DNA of 41,997 bases. Origin: Sphingobacteriales bacterium (GTDB taxonomy: Bacteria > Bacteroidota > Bacteroidia > Chitinophagales > Chitinophagaceae). Positions 1-8,455 of the stretch are shown here, in pieces. Both the position numbers and the translations under genes were made by a program. The notes beneath the pieces are model-generated. The model was not told the origin of the DNA. It worked only from the letters and a program-made list of their open reading frames with translations, and did not search any database. Numbering within the stretch: position 1 is the stretch's first letter; each line of letters starts with the position of its first letter. Location: NCBI GenBank assembly GCA_026391525.1, contig JAPLEF010000047.1, forward strand, positions 1 through 41,997. Reading direction: 5' to 3'.

Positions 1-138
1 AAACAAATAGTACAATGAGGCGATAGCCGATATTGGACTATATTGTTTGTCCAATCGGTATAAATGCCGATGGTATCAAACAAATAGTACAATGAGGCGA
101 TAGCCGATATTGGACTATATTGTTTGTCCAATCGGTAT
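1..138. repeat. 77-bp tandem duplication at the left edge
   Basis: Bases 1-61 recur exactly at 78-138, with a 16-base linker (62-77) between them, giving a 77-bp period. Each copy holds an imperfect inverted repeat (CCGATATTGGAC pairing with GTCCAATCGG). The period is not a multiple of three, so it cannot be an in-frame protein repeat. The minus strand of 61-77 reads roughly D-T-I-G-I-Y, which resembles the strand expected just upstream of the truncated CoA-binding gene but in the wrong orientation. An assembly fold-back or contig-end artefact is the simplest explanation; a real local rearrangement is possible. Confidence 0.85.
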
Positions 139-292
139 TAAATACTACGAATATATCCTGTCGGTTCATCCCCAAAGAATCATCTTCAACCCAGGAACTG
201 AAAATGAAGAACTCAGTTTGCTTGCTGAAAAAAAAGGCATTAAAACCCTGGAAGCCTGCACGTTAGTGTTACTGAGTACAAATCAGTATTGA
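110..292 (+). CDS. CoA-binding domain protein, C-terminal fragment
   Basis: The last about 45 residues (YYEYIL, then IIFNPGTENEE, then ACTLVLLSTNQY to the stop) match the end of the short single-domain CoA-binding family (CoA_binding_2, YccU-like, normally about 120 residues). The family has a Rossmann-type fold that binds CoA; its cellular role is poorly known. The N-terminal half is absent. The frame is closed by TAG at 101-103, and the residues encoded by 110-139 fall in the 77-bp duplication and do not look like the family. The real coding sequence probably begins around 140, and its upstream part is lost or scrambled at the contig edge. The TTG at 110 should not be taken as a true start. 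Confidence 0.7.
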   Translation: MDYIVCPIGIKYYEYILSVHPQRIIFNPGTENEELSLLAEKKGIKTLEACTLVLLSTNQY

Positions 293-395
293 TTTTTCTG
301 AAAAAAAACCTGTTTACTGCATAATAAGCGATAGTCCTTCTTCGTTACAGAGAAGTTCATAGATCCATATACCCATAAAAAGCAAACAAAAGCCC

Positions 396-842
396 ATGAA
401 AACTATCGGACGATTACTCCTGTATTGCCTGATTTCCTTTTACGCGGGATCGGCAAGTGCTCAGGTAAAACAAGCCGCTTTCAAAGCACTACCGGCAAAC
501 ATTGCCTTTTCGCCAGCAATTTTCCAACAAATTTTTAATGCAGATGACAATAGTGCCATACAATTGGCATTCTCTGATCAGTTTACCTTCAGAGGTATGG
601 TAATGAGTAACCGTAAGCCATATCCGAACCTGCAAACTGTGGTAGTAAAGACTGATGAATTCCAAAATGCCTTATTGCAATTTTCTAAAATTATTGGCCC
701 CGATCAGCAAGTGAGTTATACCGGAAAAATCATTCCGATGCATGCAACCGATGGCTATAGTTTGAAGAAAGATGAAAAACAACAATACCATCTTGAAAAG
801 TTCGAGCTTAAAAATATGTTGCAGGATTGTAGTTTTAATTGA
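396..842 (+). CDS. secreted protein of unknown function
   Basis: This 148-residue protein has a clear Sec signal peptide: basic start MKTIGR, a hydrophobic core, and a likely cleavage after SASA near residue 22. The mature part is about 125 residues, soluble-looking, with no motif I recognise and a late cysteine (about residue 145). It lies 49 bp upstream of the secreted metalloprotease at 892 on the same strand, so the two could be co-transcribed; a substrate, inhibitor or chaperone of the protease is possible but only by position. No clear TAnnTTTG promoter is visible just upstream. Confidence 0.7.
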   Translation: MKTIGRLLLYCLISFYAGSASAQVKQAAFKALPANIAFSPAIFQQIFNADDNSAIQLAFSDQFTFRGMVMSNRKPYPNLQTVVVKTDEFQNALLQFSKIIGPDQQVSYTGKIIPMHATDGYSLKKDEKQQYHLEKFELKNMLQDCSFN

Positions 843-891
843 TCCTGCATATCCAATCATCCGGCCGGTGACGGCAACAATCTTTTCCAAA

Positions 892-2475
892 ATGAAAAAC
901 TTTACCAGCATATTTTTTATCATTTTACTGTTCCTCAGCGGTACTGCGGCATACAGTGTACCAAGGCTGAACAGCTTTCCATCTGCAACGGCTACTATCT
1001 ACCTTGATTTCGACGGACATACGGTAAATACGGCTTTCTGGAACAACGGACAAGCCATCATTTGCGCTGCAGCTCCACTGAATGATGCACAACTGACAGA
1101 AATATTCAACAGGGTTTCTGAAGACTATCGCCCTTTTGATATCAACATCACCACCGATTCGATAAAATTCTTAGCCGCACCGCTTACTCAGCGCATCAGG
1201 GTGATCATCACACCCAGCAGCAGTTGGAGAACAGGTGTTGGTGGAATTGCTTATATCGGTTCATTTATCTGGGGAGATGATACACCTGCTTTTGTTTTTT
1301 CAGATCGACTTGGACCCAATAATGCCAAATTCATTGCAGAATGCGTTTCACACGAAAGTGGCCATACCCTTGGGCTCGCACATCAGTCTTCTTATGATAA
1401 CAATTGTAACCTCACCGAAACTTACAATACAGGTACCGGTAGCGGCGAAACCAGTTGGGCCCCGGTTATGGGTAACAGCTATGGTAAAAACATGACCGGC
1501 TGGAATGATGGGCCAACACCTTACGGCTGTACCAATACGCAAGACAATCTCTCTATCATCACTACTGGAAACGGATTTGGTTTCCGCAATGATGATTACA
1601 GCGAAACACTCAACAATAATACCTTTGCCCCCGGAAATATCTCATTTAGCATAAATGGAATCATTTCGAACAGTACAGATAAAGATGCTTTCAAATTTGA
1701 AATTAACCAAACTTCATCATTTCATTTCGAAGTAACGCCGTTCAATCTTGGCAACAATAACAACGGGGCGAATCTGGATATCAAGGTATTGCTTTATGAT
1801 GCAGTACGGAACCTTATTGGAACTTTTGATCCTGCTACAACAATGAGTGTAACCATTGATACCACATTTAATGCAGGAACTTATTATTTTATAGTAGACG
1901 GCAGTGGAAACCTCAACACCGGCAATTACGGGAGTTTGGGTTCCTATTCCATCACCGGCTTCAGGAGTGCGCTTCCGATCCGTTCGGTAACCCTAAGAGG
2001 CCGTATAGAAAATAAAGAACATCAATTGGATTGGAACATCGTTTCTGATGAAGCCATCAGTAACCAGACGATAGAAGTATCATCCGATGGAAGATTGTTC
2101 ACAGAACTTACTCAACTTCCTGCTTCTGCCAGAATAACTAGCAACAAAACTGCGGACAACAATGAAAAATATTACCGGCTAAGGGTGACAGCTGTAACAG
2201 GCCAAACCATGTATTCTAATATCATTTCATTGAAAGGAACAGGTTCGGAAACCCCGGCATTCCTATACAACAGTTTTGTAACAAACATGTTGAAAATACA
2301 AGCCACATCAAACTACCAGTACCGCATAGCCGATATAAACGGCAGAGTGCTATTAACTGGTAAAGCTATTGCCGGCAATCAACAAATTGATCTTTCCAGA
2401 TTCCCTTCAGGCATATACCTGCTGCATTTCTTTGGACCTACCTTCCAACAATCTGAACGTATTATAAAACAGTAA
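892..2475 (+). CDS. secreted zinc metalloprotease (metzincin) with T9SS sorting domain
   Basis: This 527-residue protein starts at the ATG followed by a signal peptide (MKNFTSIFFIILLFLSG). The frame is open upstream to 772, but that part overlaps the previous gene and lacks a signal sequence. Residues 154-164 are HESGHTLGLAH, the extended metzincin zinc site, and APVMGN near 193 is a plausible Met-turn. After the catalytic domain, about 275-390 resembles a pre-peptidase C-terminal-like beta domain (STDKDAFKFEI to GTYYFIVDG). The last about 80 residues (YRIADINGRVLLTG to SGIYLLHFF) look like a type A T9SS C-terminal sorting domain. The predicted route is Sec, then T9SS export to the surface or medium, consistent with porT nearby. 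Substrate unknown. An intrinsic terminator follows. Confidence 0.85.
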   Translation: MKNFTSIFFIILLFLSGTAAYSVPRLNSFPSATATIYLDFDGHTVNTAFWNNGQAIICAAAPLNDAQLTEIFNRVSEDYRPFDINITTDSIKFLAAPLTQRIRVIITPSSSWRTGVGGIAYIGSFIWGDDTPAFVFSDRLGPNNAKFIAECVSHESGHTLGLAHQSSYDNNCNLTETYNTGTGSGETSWAPVMGNSYGKNMTGWNDGPTPYGCTNTQDNLSIITTGNGFGFRNDDYSETLNNNTFAPGNISFSINGIISNSTDKDAFKFEINQTSSFHFEVTPFNLGNNNNGANLDIKVLLYDAVRNLIGTFDPATTMSVTIDTTFNAGTYYFIVDGSGNLNTGNYGSLGSYSITGFRSALPIRSVTLRGRIENKEHQLDWNIVSDEAISNQTIEVSSDGRLFTELTQLPASARITSNKTADNNEKYYRLRVTAVTGQTMYSNIISLKGTGSETPAFLYNSFVTNMLKIQATSNYQYRIADINGRVLLTGKAIAGNQQIDLSRFPSGIYLLHFFGPTFQQSERIIKQ

Positions 2476-2495
2476 GGTAGATTCATGTGTAAGTT

Positions 2496-2529
2496 AGGGG
2501 TCAGCGTTAGGGGCTGACCCCTTTTTTTA
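2496..2529 (+). terminator. intrinsic terminator after the metalloprotease
   Basis: A perfect 10-bp stem, AGGGGTCAGC (2496-2505) with GCTGACCCCT (2513-2522), encloses a 7-nt loop and runs into seven T residues. It lies 21 bp after the metalloprotease stop codon, on that gene's strand. Confidence 0.9.
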
Positions 2530-2644
2530 TTTGATAAGGTGGATCAATCCTTCAATTATCCACATCTTCACATCCATTTATGAACATTAGGTTAAATCGT
2601 ACCCGGCTCTTCATTTTTCAGTAACTTTAGAAAACCTCATCATT

Positions 2645-3118
2645 ATGTTATGGAGAAAATTTAATGGCGACCGCATCGATCTTCCCATAAAAGATGCCGT
2701 ATCAGAAGCCATACAAAGAGAAGTACAAAATGGGTACAAACTGAAAGTTTGCATCGGTACCGACAGCCAGGTTAAAGGAAAAGAAACTGAATTCGCCACC
2801 GTAATCGTATTCCTCAGAGAAGGACACGGAGGTTTCATGTTCATCCATAATGAAAAAACGATGCTGAAATATAGCATCAAGGAAAGAATGCTGGTTGAAG
2901 TTGCCAAGAGTATTGAAATCGCATATGCATTGTGCGACCTCTTCACCCGTTTTGATGTTGATATGGAAGTACATGCCGACATCAACACTAATCCGCAGTT
3001 CAAAAGCAATGAAGCCTTACGCGAAGCGATGGGTTACATCCTAGGTATGGGATTTGCCTTTAAAGCGAAACCGGAAGCATTTGCAAGTAGTTCATGTGCC
3101 AATAAAGTGGTAAACTAA
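2645..3118 (+). CDS. YkuK/DUF458 family RNase H-like protein
   Basis: The 157-residue product matches the YkuK (DUF458) family, predicted to have an RNase H-like fold: KVCIGTDSQ near residues 35-43, an acidic HADINTNP segment near 110, and the family's C-terminal ending (KPEAFASSSCANKVVN). Length is normal. The family's biochemical role is not established. A near-consensus -7 element TAACTTTA (2622-2629) lies 15 nt before the ATG. The gene stands alone: a terminator precedes it and the convergent engB follows. Confidence 0.8.
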   Translation: MLWRKFNGDRIDLPIKDAVSEAIQREVQNGYKLKVCIGTDSQVKGKETEFATVIVFLREGHGGFMFIHNEKTMLKYSIKERMLVEVAKSIEIAYALCDLFTRFDVDMEVHADINTNPQFKSNEALREAMGYILGMGFAFKAKPEAFASSSCANKVVN

Positions 3119-3155
3119 TTTGTAATCCAAAGTTTTGAAAGATTGGCGAATATTG

Positions 3156-3812
3156 TTATTGGCCACGGTTGCCTTTCTCTCCTAATTCAGCATTGGTTTC
3201 TTCAATAAGCGAGAGCACTTGTTTTTTCCCAGCCCTTTTCACTGCACTTGTTATAAAATGCTGAGGAAGGAATTGCCAGGTTTCTTTCATGGCTTCCAGA
3301 AACAGTTTCACGTTCTTACTTACCGTTCGCTGGTTCTCTTTATCACTTTTTGTAAATACAAGGCTGAAAGGAATTTGCCATTGCTTGAGTTGATCAAGGA
3401 AGCCCAGATCGATTTTCTGAGGCGAATGCCTGGAATCGATCAACACAAAAACCATACTCAGGTTTTCTCTCTTTCGGAGGTAGTTTTCAATCATCTGTTC
3501 CCATCGCCGCCGGCTTCGCAGGCTGACATGGGCAAATCCATAACCAGGCAAATCAACCAAATACCATTTTAATTCTTTCGAAACCAAGGCACTCCCGGAG
3601 GGTACATAACTGATTTCAAAATGATTGATCAGTTGTGTTTTCCCCGGTGAAGCCGAAGTTTTAGCCAGCTTATCATTATTACAAAGCATATTGATGAGCG
3701 AAGATTTACCCACATTGCTCCTGCCGATGAATGCATATTCCGGCTTATCGGGTACCGGGCATTTTTCATAATCAGGGCTACTGATGAGGTAAACTGCTTT
3801 TTTAATGTGCAT
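3156..3812 (-). CDS. engB: ribosome biogenesis GTPase EngB/YsxC
   Basis: EngB (YihA/YsxC) is an essential TRAFAC GTPase for late assembly of the 50S subunit. The 218-residue product has G1 GRSNVGKS (residues 30-37), G3 DLPGYG near 88, and G4 TKSDK, with the family's N-terminal pattern (SSP, then CPVPDKPEYAFIG). Length and start fit. It converges with the YkuK-family gene. Its start lies about 90 bp from the divergent ubiE start, so the two promoters share that interval. Confidence 0.95.
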   Translation of the reverse strand: MHIKKAVYLISSPDYEKCPVPDKPEYAFIGRSNVGKSSLINMLCNNDKLAKTSASPGKTQLINHFEISYVPSGSALVSKELKWYLVDLPGYGFAHVSLRSRRRWEQMIENYLRKRENLSMVFVLIDSRHSPQKIDLGFLDQLKQWQIPFSLVFTKSDKENQRTVSKNVKLFLEAMKETWQFLPQHFITSAVKRAGKKQVLSLIEETNAELGEKGNRGQ

Positions 3813-3865
3813 AGGCTGTTTTGTATAACAAAAGTACTCATTCTAAAAGCATTGTTAATCCTCCC

Positions 3866-3895
3866 TTTGTCTAAGGCTTAAACCGCTTATCTTTG
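3866..3895 (+). promoter_or_regulatory. Bacteroidota-type promoter of ubiE
   Basis: TTTG (3866-3869), an 18-bp spacer, then TATCTTTG (3888-3895), a full match to the TAnnTTTG -7 element. The ubiE ATG begins only 8 nt after the final G, so the transcript should have almost no 5' leader. Confidence 0.75.
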
Positions 3896-3903
3896 TTTTC
3901 CCA

Positions 3904-4647
3904 ATGACAACATTCACACACGATAAGGTAGTACCCAATCAGTCGTCGACCCTGGACAAAAAAGAACAGGTTGCCGACATGTTCAATGATATTTCGGGCA
4001 GATATGATTTCCTCAATCGCTTTTTAAGTGCCGGTATCGATATTTCCTGGCGTAAAAAAGCCCTCGAAGAACTAAGAGAAATTGCACCCAAACATCTGCT
4101 TGATGTAGCCACAGGAACTGCAGATGTGGCGATTATGGCTGCAAAGCAGCTTCAGCCAGATAAGATTACCGGCATTGATATCAGCGAAGGTATGCTGGAG
4201 GTGGGGCGGCAAAAAATTAAAGACGAAAAACTTGAGGATACCATCAGCCTGTTAAAGGGCGATAGTGAAGCAATAAATTTTAAAGATGAAACGTTTGACG
4301 CTGTAACCGTTGCTTTCGGCGTTAGGAATTTCATGCATCTTGAAAAAGGGCTTTCAGAAATCCTGAGGGTGCTAAAACCGGGAGGCAAACTGGTTGTACT
4401 CGAATTTAGCAAACCTGCAACGCCGGTAGTGAAATCTATCTATTCCTTTTACATGAAAATTGTGACCCCCGGAGTGGGTAAACTTTTTTCGAAAAACCGC
4501 GATGCCTATAAATATCTCGACGAATCGATCCGCCAGTTTCCGGAAGGGAAGCATTTTAGTTCCATTCTTGATCAACTCGGCTTTCATCAAACTTACAGCA
4601 AAACCCTGAGTTTAGGCATATGCAGCATCTATTGCGGAACAAAATAA
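3904..4647 (+). CDS. ubiE: demethylmenaquinone methyltransferase UbiE/MenG
   Basis: This SAM-dependent methyltransferase makes menaquinone from demethylmenaquinone; Bacteroidota use menaquinone in respiration, so the MenG activity is the relevant one. In 247 residues it shows VADMFNDISGRYDFLNRFLS near the N-terminus (UbiE signature 1), SAM motif I LLDVATGTADVA at 65-76, and the second signature GVRNFMHLEKGLSEILRVLKPGG. A consensus promoter ends 8 nt before the ATG and fixes this start. The 3' end overlaps the porT start by 28 nt, indicating co-transcription. Confidence 0.95.
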   Translation: MTTFTHDKVVPNQSSTLDKKEQVADMFNDISGRYDFLNRFLSAGIDISWRKKALEELREIAPKHLLDVATGTADVAIMAAKQLQPDKITGIDISEGMLEVGRQKIKDEKLEDTISLLKGDSEAINFKDETFDAVTVAFGVRNFMHLEKGLSEILRVLKPGGKLVVLEFSKPATPVVKSIYSFYMKIVTPGVGKLFSKNRDAYKYLDESIRQFPEGKHFSSILDQLGFHQTYSKTLSLGICSIYCGTK

Positions 4648-5348
4648 CAGGTATACTTTTCCTGGCGATGGCCATTTCAACTTTTGCATCGGCGCAAGAG
4701 CGGGAACTCAATTTGCCTGATCATGATGACAAACGATTCCATTTCGGCATCAATCTTGGCGCCAACAGAGCTTATTACAATTTTCTGCATCATCCTTATT
4801 TCCTGCAACAAGATAGTGTGCTGGTTGTAGAAAGTATCCAAAGTACCGGAATCAATCTCGCCTGGCTGGTGAATATGCGGCTTGGTGAACATCTTGATTT
4901 ACGTACCTACCCGCTGAATCTGGTTTTCACAGAAAAGGCTTTTCAATACAATCTAAAATATCCGGATCCATTCCTGAAAGAAGATTCCGTAACTATAAAG
5001 AAAGTACAGGGTATCACCTTATCATTACCTTTTCAACTGAAATTCAGCAGCGACAGGATCTACAATTTTAAAGTATACATGCTGGGTGGTGCAAAAGTAG
5101 AATATGATTTCGCTGCAAGTTCAGGCGAAAAAAATTCAGAAAAATTATTGAAACTCAGCAAACTCGATTATGGTTTGGAAGCGGGTATCGGTTTTCATAT
5201 TTACTTTCCAGTATTCGTATTATCGCCGGAAGTTAAATTCGGATGGGGAGTGAGAAATTTGCATATCCGCGACCAGGACCTCAAATATTCTAATGTTATT
5301 GAGAAAATAAACTCAAGAACCATTACCCTTTCGTTGATCGTGGAATAA
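4620..5348 (+). CDS. porT: type IX secretion protein PorT
   Basis: The 242-residue product has a signal peptide (cleavage near ASAQ, residue 25) followed by alternating beta-strand sequence of an outer-membrane beta-barrel, and ends in a typical barrel strand (TITLSLIVE). Its length matches PorT of the T9SS, and in many Bacteroidota porT directly follows ubiE, as here with a 28-nt overlap. PorT is needed for T9SS export, although its exact step is unclear. The metzincin at 892 carries the kind of sorting domain this system handles. The stop abuts that of the convergent gene at 5349. The assignment rests on both sequence character and synteny. Confidence 0.8.
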   Translation: MQHLLRNKITGILFLAMAISTFASAQERELNLPDHDDKRFHFGINLGANRAYYNFLHHPYFLQQDSVLVVESIQSTGINLAWLVNMRLGEHLDLRTYPLNLVFTEKAFQYNLKYPDPFLKEDSVTIKKVQGITLSLPFQLKFSSDRIYNFKVYMLGGAKVEYDFAASSGEKNSEKLLKLSKLDYGLEAGIGFHIYFPVFVLSPEVKFGWGVRNLHIRDQDLKYSNVIEKINSRTITLSLIVE

Positions 5349-7073
5349 TTAGAAATTGTAATCCCGCTTAAACATGTTCAAACGGATTCCAAGATTGAAC
5401 ATGCTGTGATTTTCTTCCCATCCGGTTCCTGCTTCCTTGGCCCTTCTCAACATCATGCCAGCTTCAAAAAACAGATTCTGCCTGAACTCATAAGAAATAT
5501 TGATAAGGGTATTGATTACCGTTAGTTTATTTCCGCTTCCCACTTTGTACCCGCTTTCGGTTAATCTTGAATTATAACTCCGGAATATATCACCGCCAAA
5601 ATTGGCATTGGCAGAATCCAAACCTTTGTAATAATAGATTGCCCTGGCGTATAAATACCATTTAGGAAAAGGTTGATATCGCACGATACCGATCCACTCC
5701 TGGAAATTCGCCCCTAAAGGATGCACCATCGGCTGGTTATAGTGCGTAAAATTATTGATGGTGTCGTAATGAGAATAAGTGAATGGCCTTACCCTGTTCA
5801 TCTCCACCTGAAGATCCAGGTTTTTTACGCCGAATGCATCGATGTATTTGCCTCCCAGCTGAAAGCCGAACTTGTTGGTCCAGTTGGTAGGGTCATTCTT
5901 CACTTTCGAAAGAATGAATTCATCCAGCATCAATTGGCCATAAAACTGAAATTTCTTAGCCACATTTGCCTTTACATCCAAACCGGCAACTGCGTTATCC
6001 GGGCTTCCTACGGATCCTTCTATATGCCGGTAAAAGATAATTGGGTTCAGGTATTGAAAATCGAAATGATCTGTTCGCCCAAACATTACCCCTTCAAACA
6101 AACCAATATTCAGCCATTTGGTAACATTCATACTGAGGTGGTGCATGGCTGCATATTTTCGCTTGAGCAAAGAATCGCCATTCTTGGTAAACTGGGGCAT
6201 CAATTCCATGAAAAGATTCTGGTAGTTGAGTTTCCAGATGCGTGTGTTAATTTTCAAAAACAAGTTGCTGTTACCCCAGTCGCTGAGAAAAAGGCTGCGA
6301 TAGCCGTTACCGATGAAATTCTTATCGTACCCAAACTGAAAATCGATAAATTTCGCAGCATTGAAAGTGAAATATCCTCTGGCATCAAAATAATCCTGAG
6401 CGCTTAAATCTTTTTTAAATACTTTATAAAACCCAACACCGGGAACAGCACGGTTTTGTTTCACCCATTGTTGAAAAAAGAGAGGACCACGCTCCTGATT
6501 GTCGGTAAGTGAAGTGGAAAATCCAACCCTGTTGGCAATCATACCGCGGATAGTGATGCCCCTGCTATTGATGAACAAACGCTCTCCATAACCCGATTCG
6601 TTACCAATATTGAAATGTAAAACCGGGTTCACTGCAAGAAAAAAATCTTTGCTGTTGACCTCAAAAAAATTCGATTTCGTTTTATAAAATGTTTTGAGCA
6701 CAGGCAACTTGCTTTTGAAACCCTCTTTGGAACCGTTGTACCATTCGCTGTTGTTCATATACAAACTTTGCAGATTGTATTCATCAACTGCAGATAAAGA
6801 AACCTTGTTCCATGCTGTAAAACGATTGGCAAGAGCTGTATCTGAAAAGTTCATACGGGCACTATCAATAAGTTGTGCCTGTTGTAACACATACCTCCGG
6901 TTGAAATTCCTGGTGGTTGAAAAATTAAGACTTGTATTGCGCTGTTGTTTGATTTCCAAACGATCGATGAAATGGTACTCCTTAGCTCCTTCATTGAGAT
7001 AAGTAGATTGCGATATAACAGGAAATGGTAAAACAAAAAAGATGATTTTGAGTAAGCTTTTAATAATTTGCAT
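5349..7073 (-). CDS. outer-membrane beta-barrel protein (Wzi/RemB-like)
   Basis: The 574-residue product has a signal peptide (MQIIKSLLKIIFFVLPFPVISQ) and a long run of aromatic-rich amphipathic beta-strands ending NLGIRLNMFKRDYNF, which fits an outer-membrane barrel of about 16-18 strands. Features such as NRVGFSTSLTDNQERG, FNAAKFIDFQFGYDKNFIGNGYRSLFLSD and YLNPIIFYRHIEGSVGSPDN recall the capsule-assembly Wzi family, including proteins annotated as gliding-motility RemB in Flavobacteriia. Function here is unproven: surface polysaccharide or adhesin display is a guess. It converges with porT without a gap and is divergent from pyrC across 32 bp. Confidence 0.6.
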   Translation of the reverse strand: MQIIKSLLKIIFFVLPFPVISQSTYLNEGAKEYHFIDRLEIKQQRNTSLNFSTTRNFNRRYVLQQAQLIDSARMNFSDTALANRFTAWNKVSLSAVDEYNLQSLYMNNSEWYNGSKEGFKSKLPVLKTFYKTKSNFFEVNSKDFFLAVNPVLHFNIGNESGYGERLFINSRGITIRGMIANRVGFSTSLTDNQERGPLFFQQWVKQNRAVPGVGFYKVFKKDLSAQDYFDARGYFTFNAAKFIDFQFGYDKNFIGNGYRSLFLSDWGNSNLFLKINTRIWKLNYQNLFMELMPQFTKNGDSLLKRKYAAMHHLSMNVTKWLNIGLFEGVMFGRTDHFDFQYLNPIIFYRHIEGSVGSPDNAVAGLDVKANVAKKFQFYGQLMLDEFILSKVKNDPTNWTNKFGFQLGGKYIDAFGVKNLDLQVEMNRVRPFTYSHYDTINNFTHYNQPMVHPLGANFQEWIGIVRYQPFPKWYLYARAIYYYKGLDSANANFGGDIFRSYNSRLTESGYKVGSGNKLTVINTLINISYEFRQNLFFEAGMMLRRAKEAGTGWEENHSMFNLGIRLNMFKRDYNF

Positions 7074-7105
7074 CAGGATGTATATTAATCAATCAAATTC
7101 AAGTT

Positions 7106-8449
7106 ATGCAAAAATATCTTTTTAAAAACATATCAGTGGTGAATGAAGGAGAAATTGTAAAAACAGATGTGTTGGTAGTTGGAGAAAGAATAGAACGCAT
7201 TGGCCAACAATTACAAGTCAATGGCAATGTAAAAGAAATCGACGGAGAGGAAAAATTCCTTCTACCCGGTATAATCGACGATCAGGTGCATTTCAGGGAG
7301 CCTGGGCTTTCACATAAAGGAAATATTTTTTCTGAGAGCCGGGCTGCAGTTGCCGGTGGTGTAACCAGTTTTATGGAAATGCCCAATACCATACCACCGG
7401 CACTGAACTTGCAGTTGTTGGAAGATAAATATGCCATCGCTTCAAAAAATGCATTTGCCAATTATAGTTTCTATATGGGTGTAAGCAACGATAACGCATC
7501 AGACGCCCTTCGGGTAAACGATCATATCAATGATATCTGCGGCATAAAGATATTCATGGGCAGCAGTACAGGCAATATGCTGGTAGATAATATCAATACT
7601 ATCGAAAAAATATTCAGTGAAAGTGAAATCCTGATTGCCACTCATTGTGAAGATGAAAACATAGCCAGAAAAAATCTGGAACATTTTCAGGTAACAAAAA
7701 GCATGCTTACTCCAGCTGATCATCCGCTGATCCGTGATGAAGAGGTTTGTTATGCTTCCTCATTACGTGCGGTTAAGATGGCACAAAAATTCAATACCCG
7801 GTTGCACATCCTCCACATCAGCACTGAAAAAGAATTGCAATTGTTTGGTAACATGATGCCATTGAAAGATAAACGCATAACCGCAGAAGTTTGTGTGCAC
7901 CATCTGCATTTCACATCCGATGATTACGAAACGCTTGGATATAAGATCAAATGCAATCCTGCCATCAAAGCCGCTCACAATAAAAACGCCTTATGGAAAG
8001 CTTTGCTGGATGACCGGCTTGATGTGATCGCAACAGACCATGCCCCGCATCTGTTATCAGAAAAAGAAGGACCTTATACTTCAGCGCATGCTGGTTTACC
8101 CTTGGTTCAACATCCACTGTTGCTGATGTTGCATTATTATCAGCAGGGCATCATCTCTCTGGAAAAAATTGTTGAGAAAATGAGCCATGCCGTAGCAACA
8201 TGTTACCAGATTGCAGAAAGGGGTTATGTCCGTGAAGGATATTTTGCCGACCTCGTTGTTGTAGACCTTAACAAACCCTATCAGATTGATAAAAGCAATA
8301 TCCTTTATCATTGCGGCTGGAGCCCTTTGGAAGGGTTTCTAAGTACAGCCAGCATCACCCATACAATGGTGAACGGTAATATCGTATATGAAAACAATCA
8401 GGTGAATGAATCTTTCAGGGGCAAACGGCTTTCATTTAACAGAAAATAG
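7106..8449 (+). CDS. pyrC: dihydroorotase, Bacteroidota type
   Basis: This amidohydrolase-superfamily enzyme closes carbamoyl-aspartate to dihydroorotate in pyrimidine synthesis. The 447-residue product shows DDQVHFREPG (residues 59-68), a lysine in GIKIFMGSS as the likely carboxylated metal bridge, THCEDE, HILHIST and ATDHAPH as metal ligands and catalytic Asp. The first metal motif reads Q-V-H where most class I enzymes have H-V-H; from memory this is usual for the Bacteroidota branch, so it is not evidence of inactivation. pyrD is about 12 kb away. The mutS-like gene follows after 6 bp, suggesting one transcript. Confidence 0.9.
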   Translation: MQKYLFKNISVVNEGEIVKTDVLVVGERIERIGQQLQVNGNVKEIDGEEKFLLPGIIDDQVHFREPGLSHKGNIFSESRAAVAGGVTSFMEMPNTIPPALNLQLLEDKYAIASKNAFANYSFYMGVSNDNASDALRVNDHINDICGIKIFMGSSTGNMLVDNINTIEKIFSESEILIATHCEDENIARKNLEHFQVTKSMLTPADHPLIRDEEVCYASSLRAVKMAQKFNTRLHILHISTEKELQLFGNMMPLKDKRITAEVCVHHLHFTSDDYETLGYKIKCNPAIKAAHNKNALWKALLDDRLDVIATDHAPHLLSEKEGPYTSAHAGLPLVQHPLLLMLHYYQQGIISLEKIVEKMSHAVATCYQIAERGYVREGYFADLVVVDLNKPYQIDKSNILYHCGWSPLEGFLSTASITHTMVNGNIVYENNQVNESFRGKRLSFNRK

Positions 8450-8455
8450 CGATGC

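Noticed and set aside
2556-2564. perfect DnaA box TTATCCACA upstream of the YkuK-family gene
   Set aside because: A single box with no companions nearby; expected by chance in a genome of this composition.
5721-6407. 228-codon plus-strand open frame opposite the outer-membrane barrel
   Set aside because: Antisense shadow; the minus-strand frame has a signal peptide and a consistent beta-barrel pattern over its full length.
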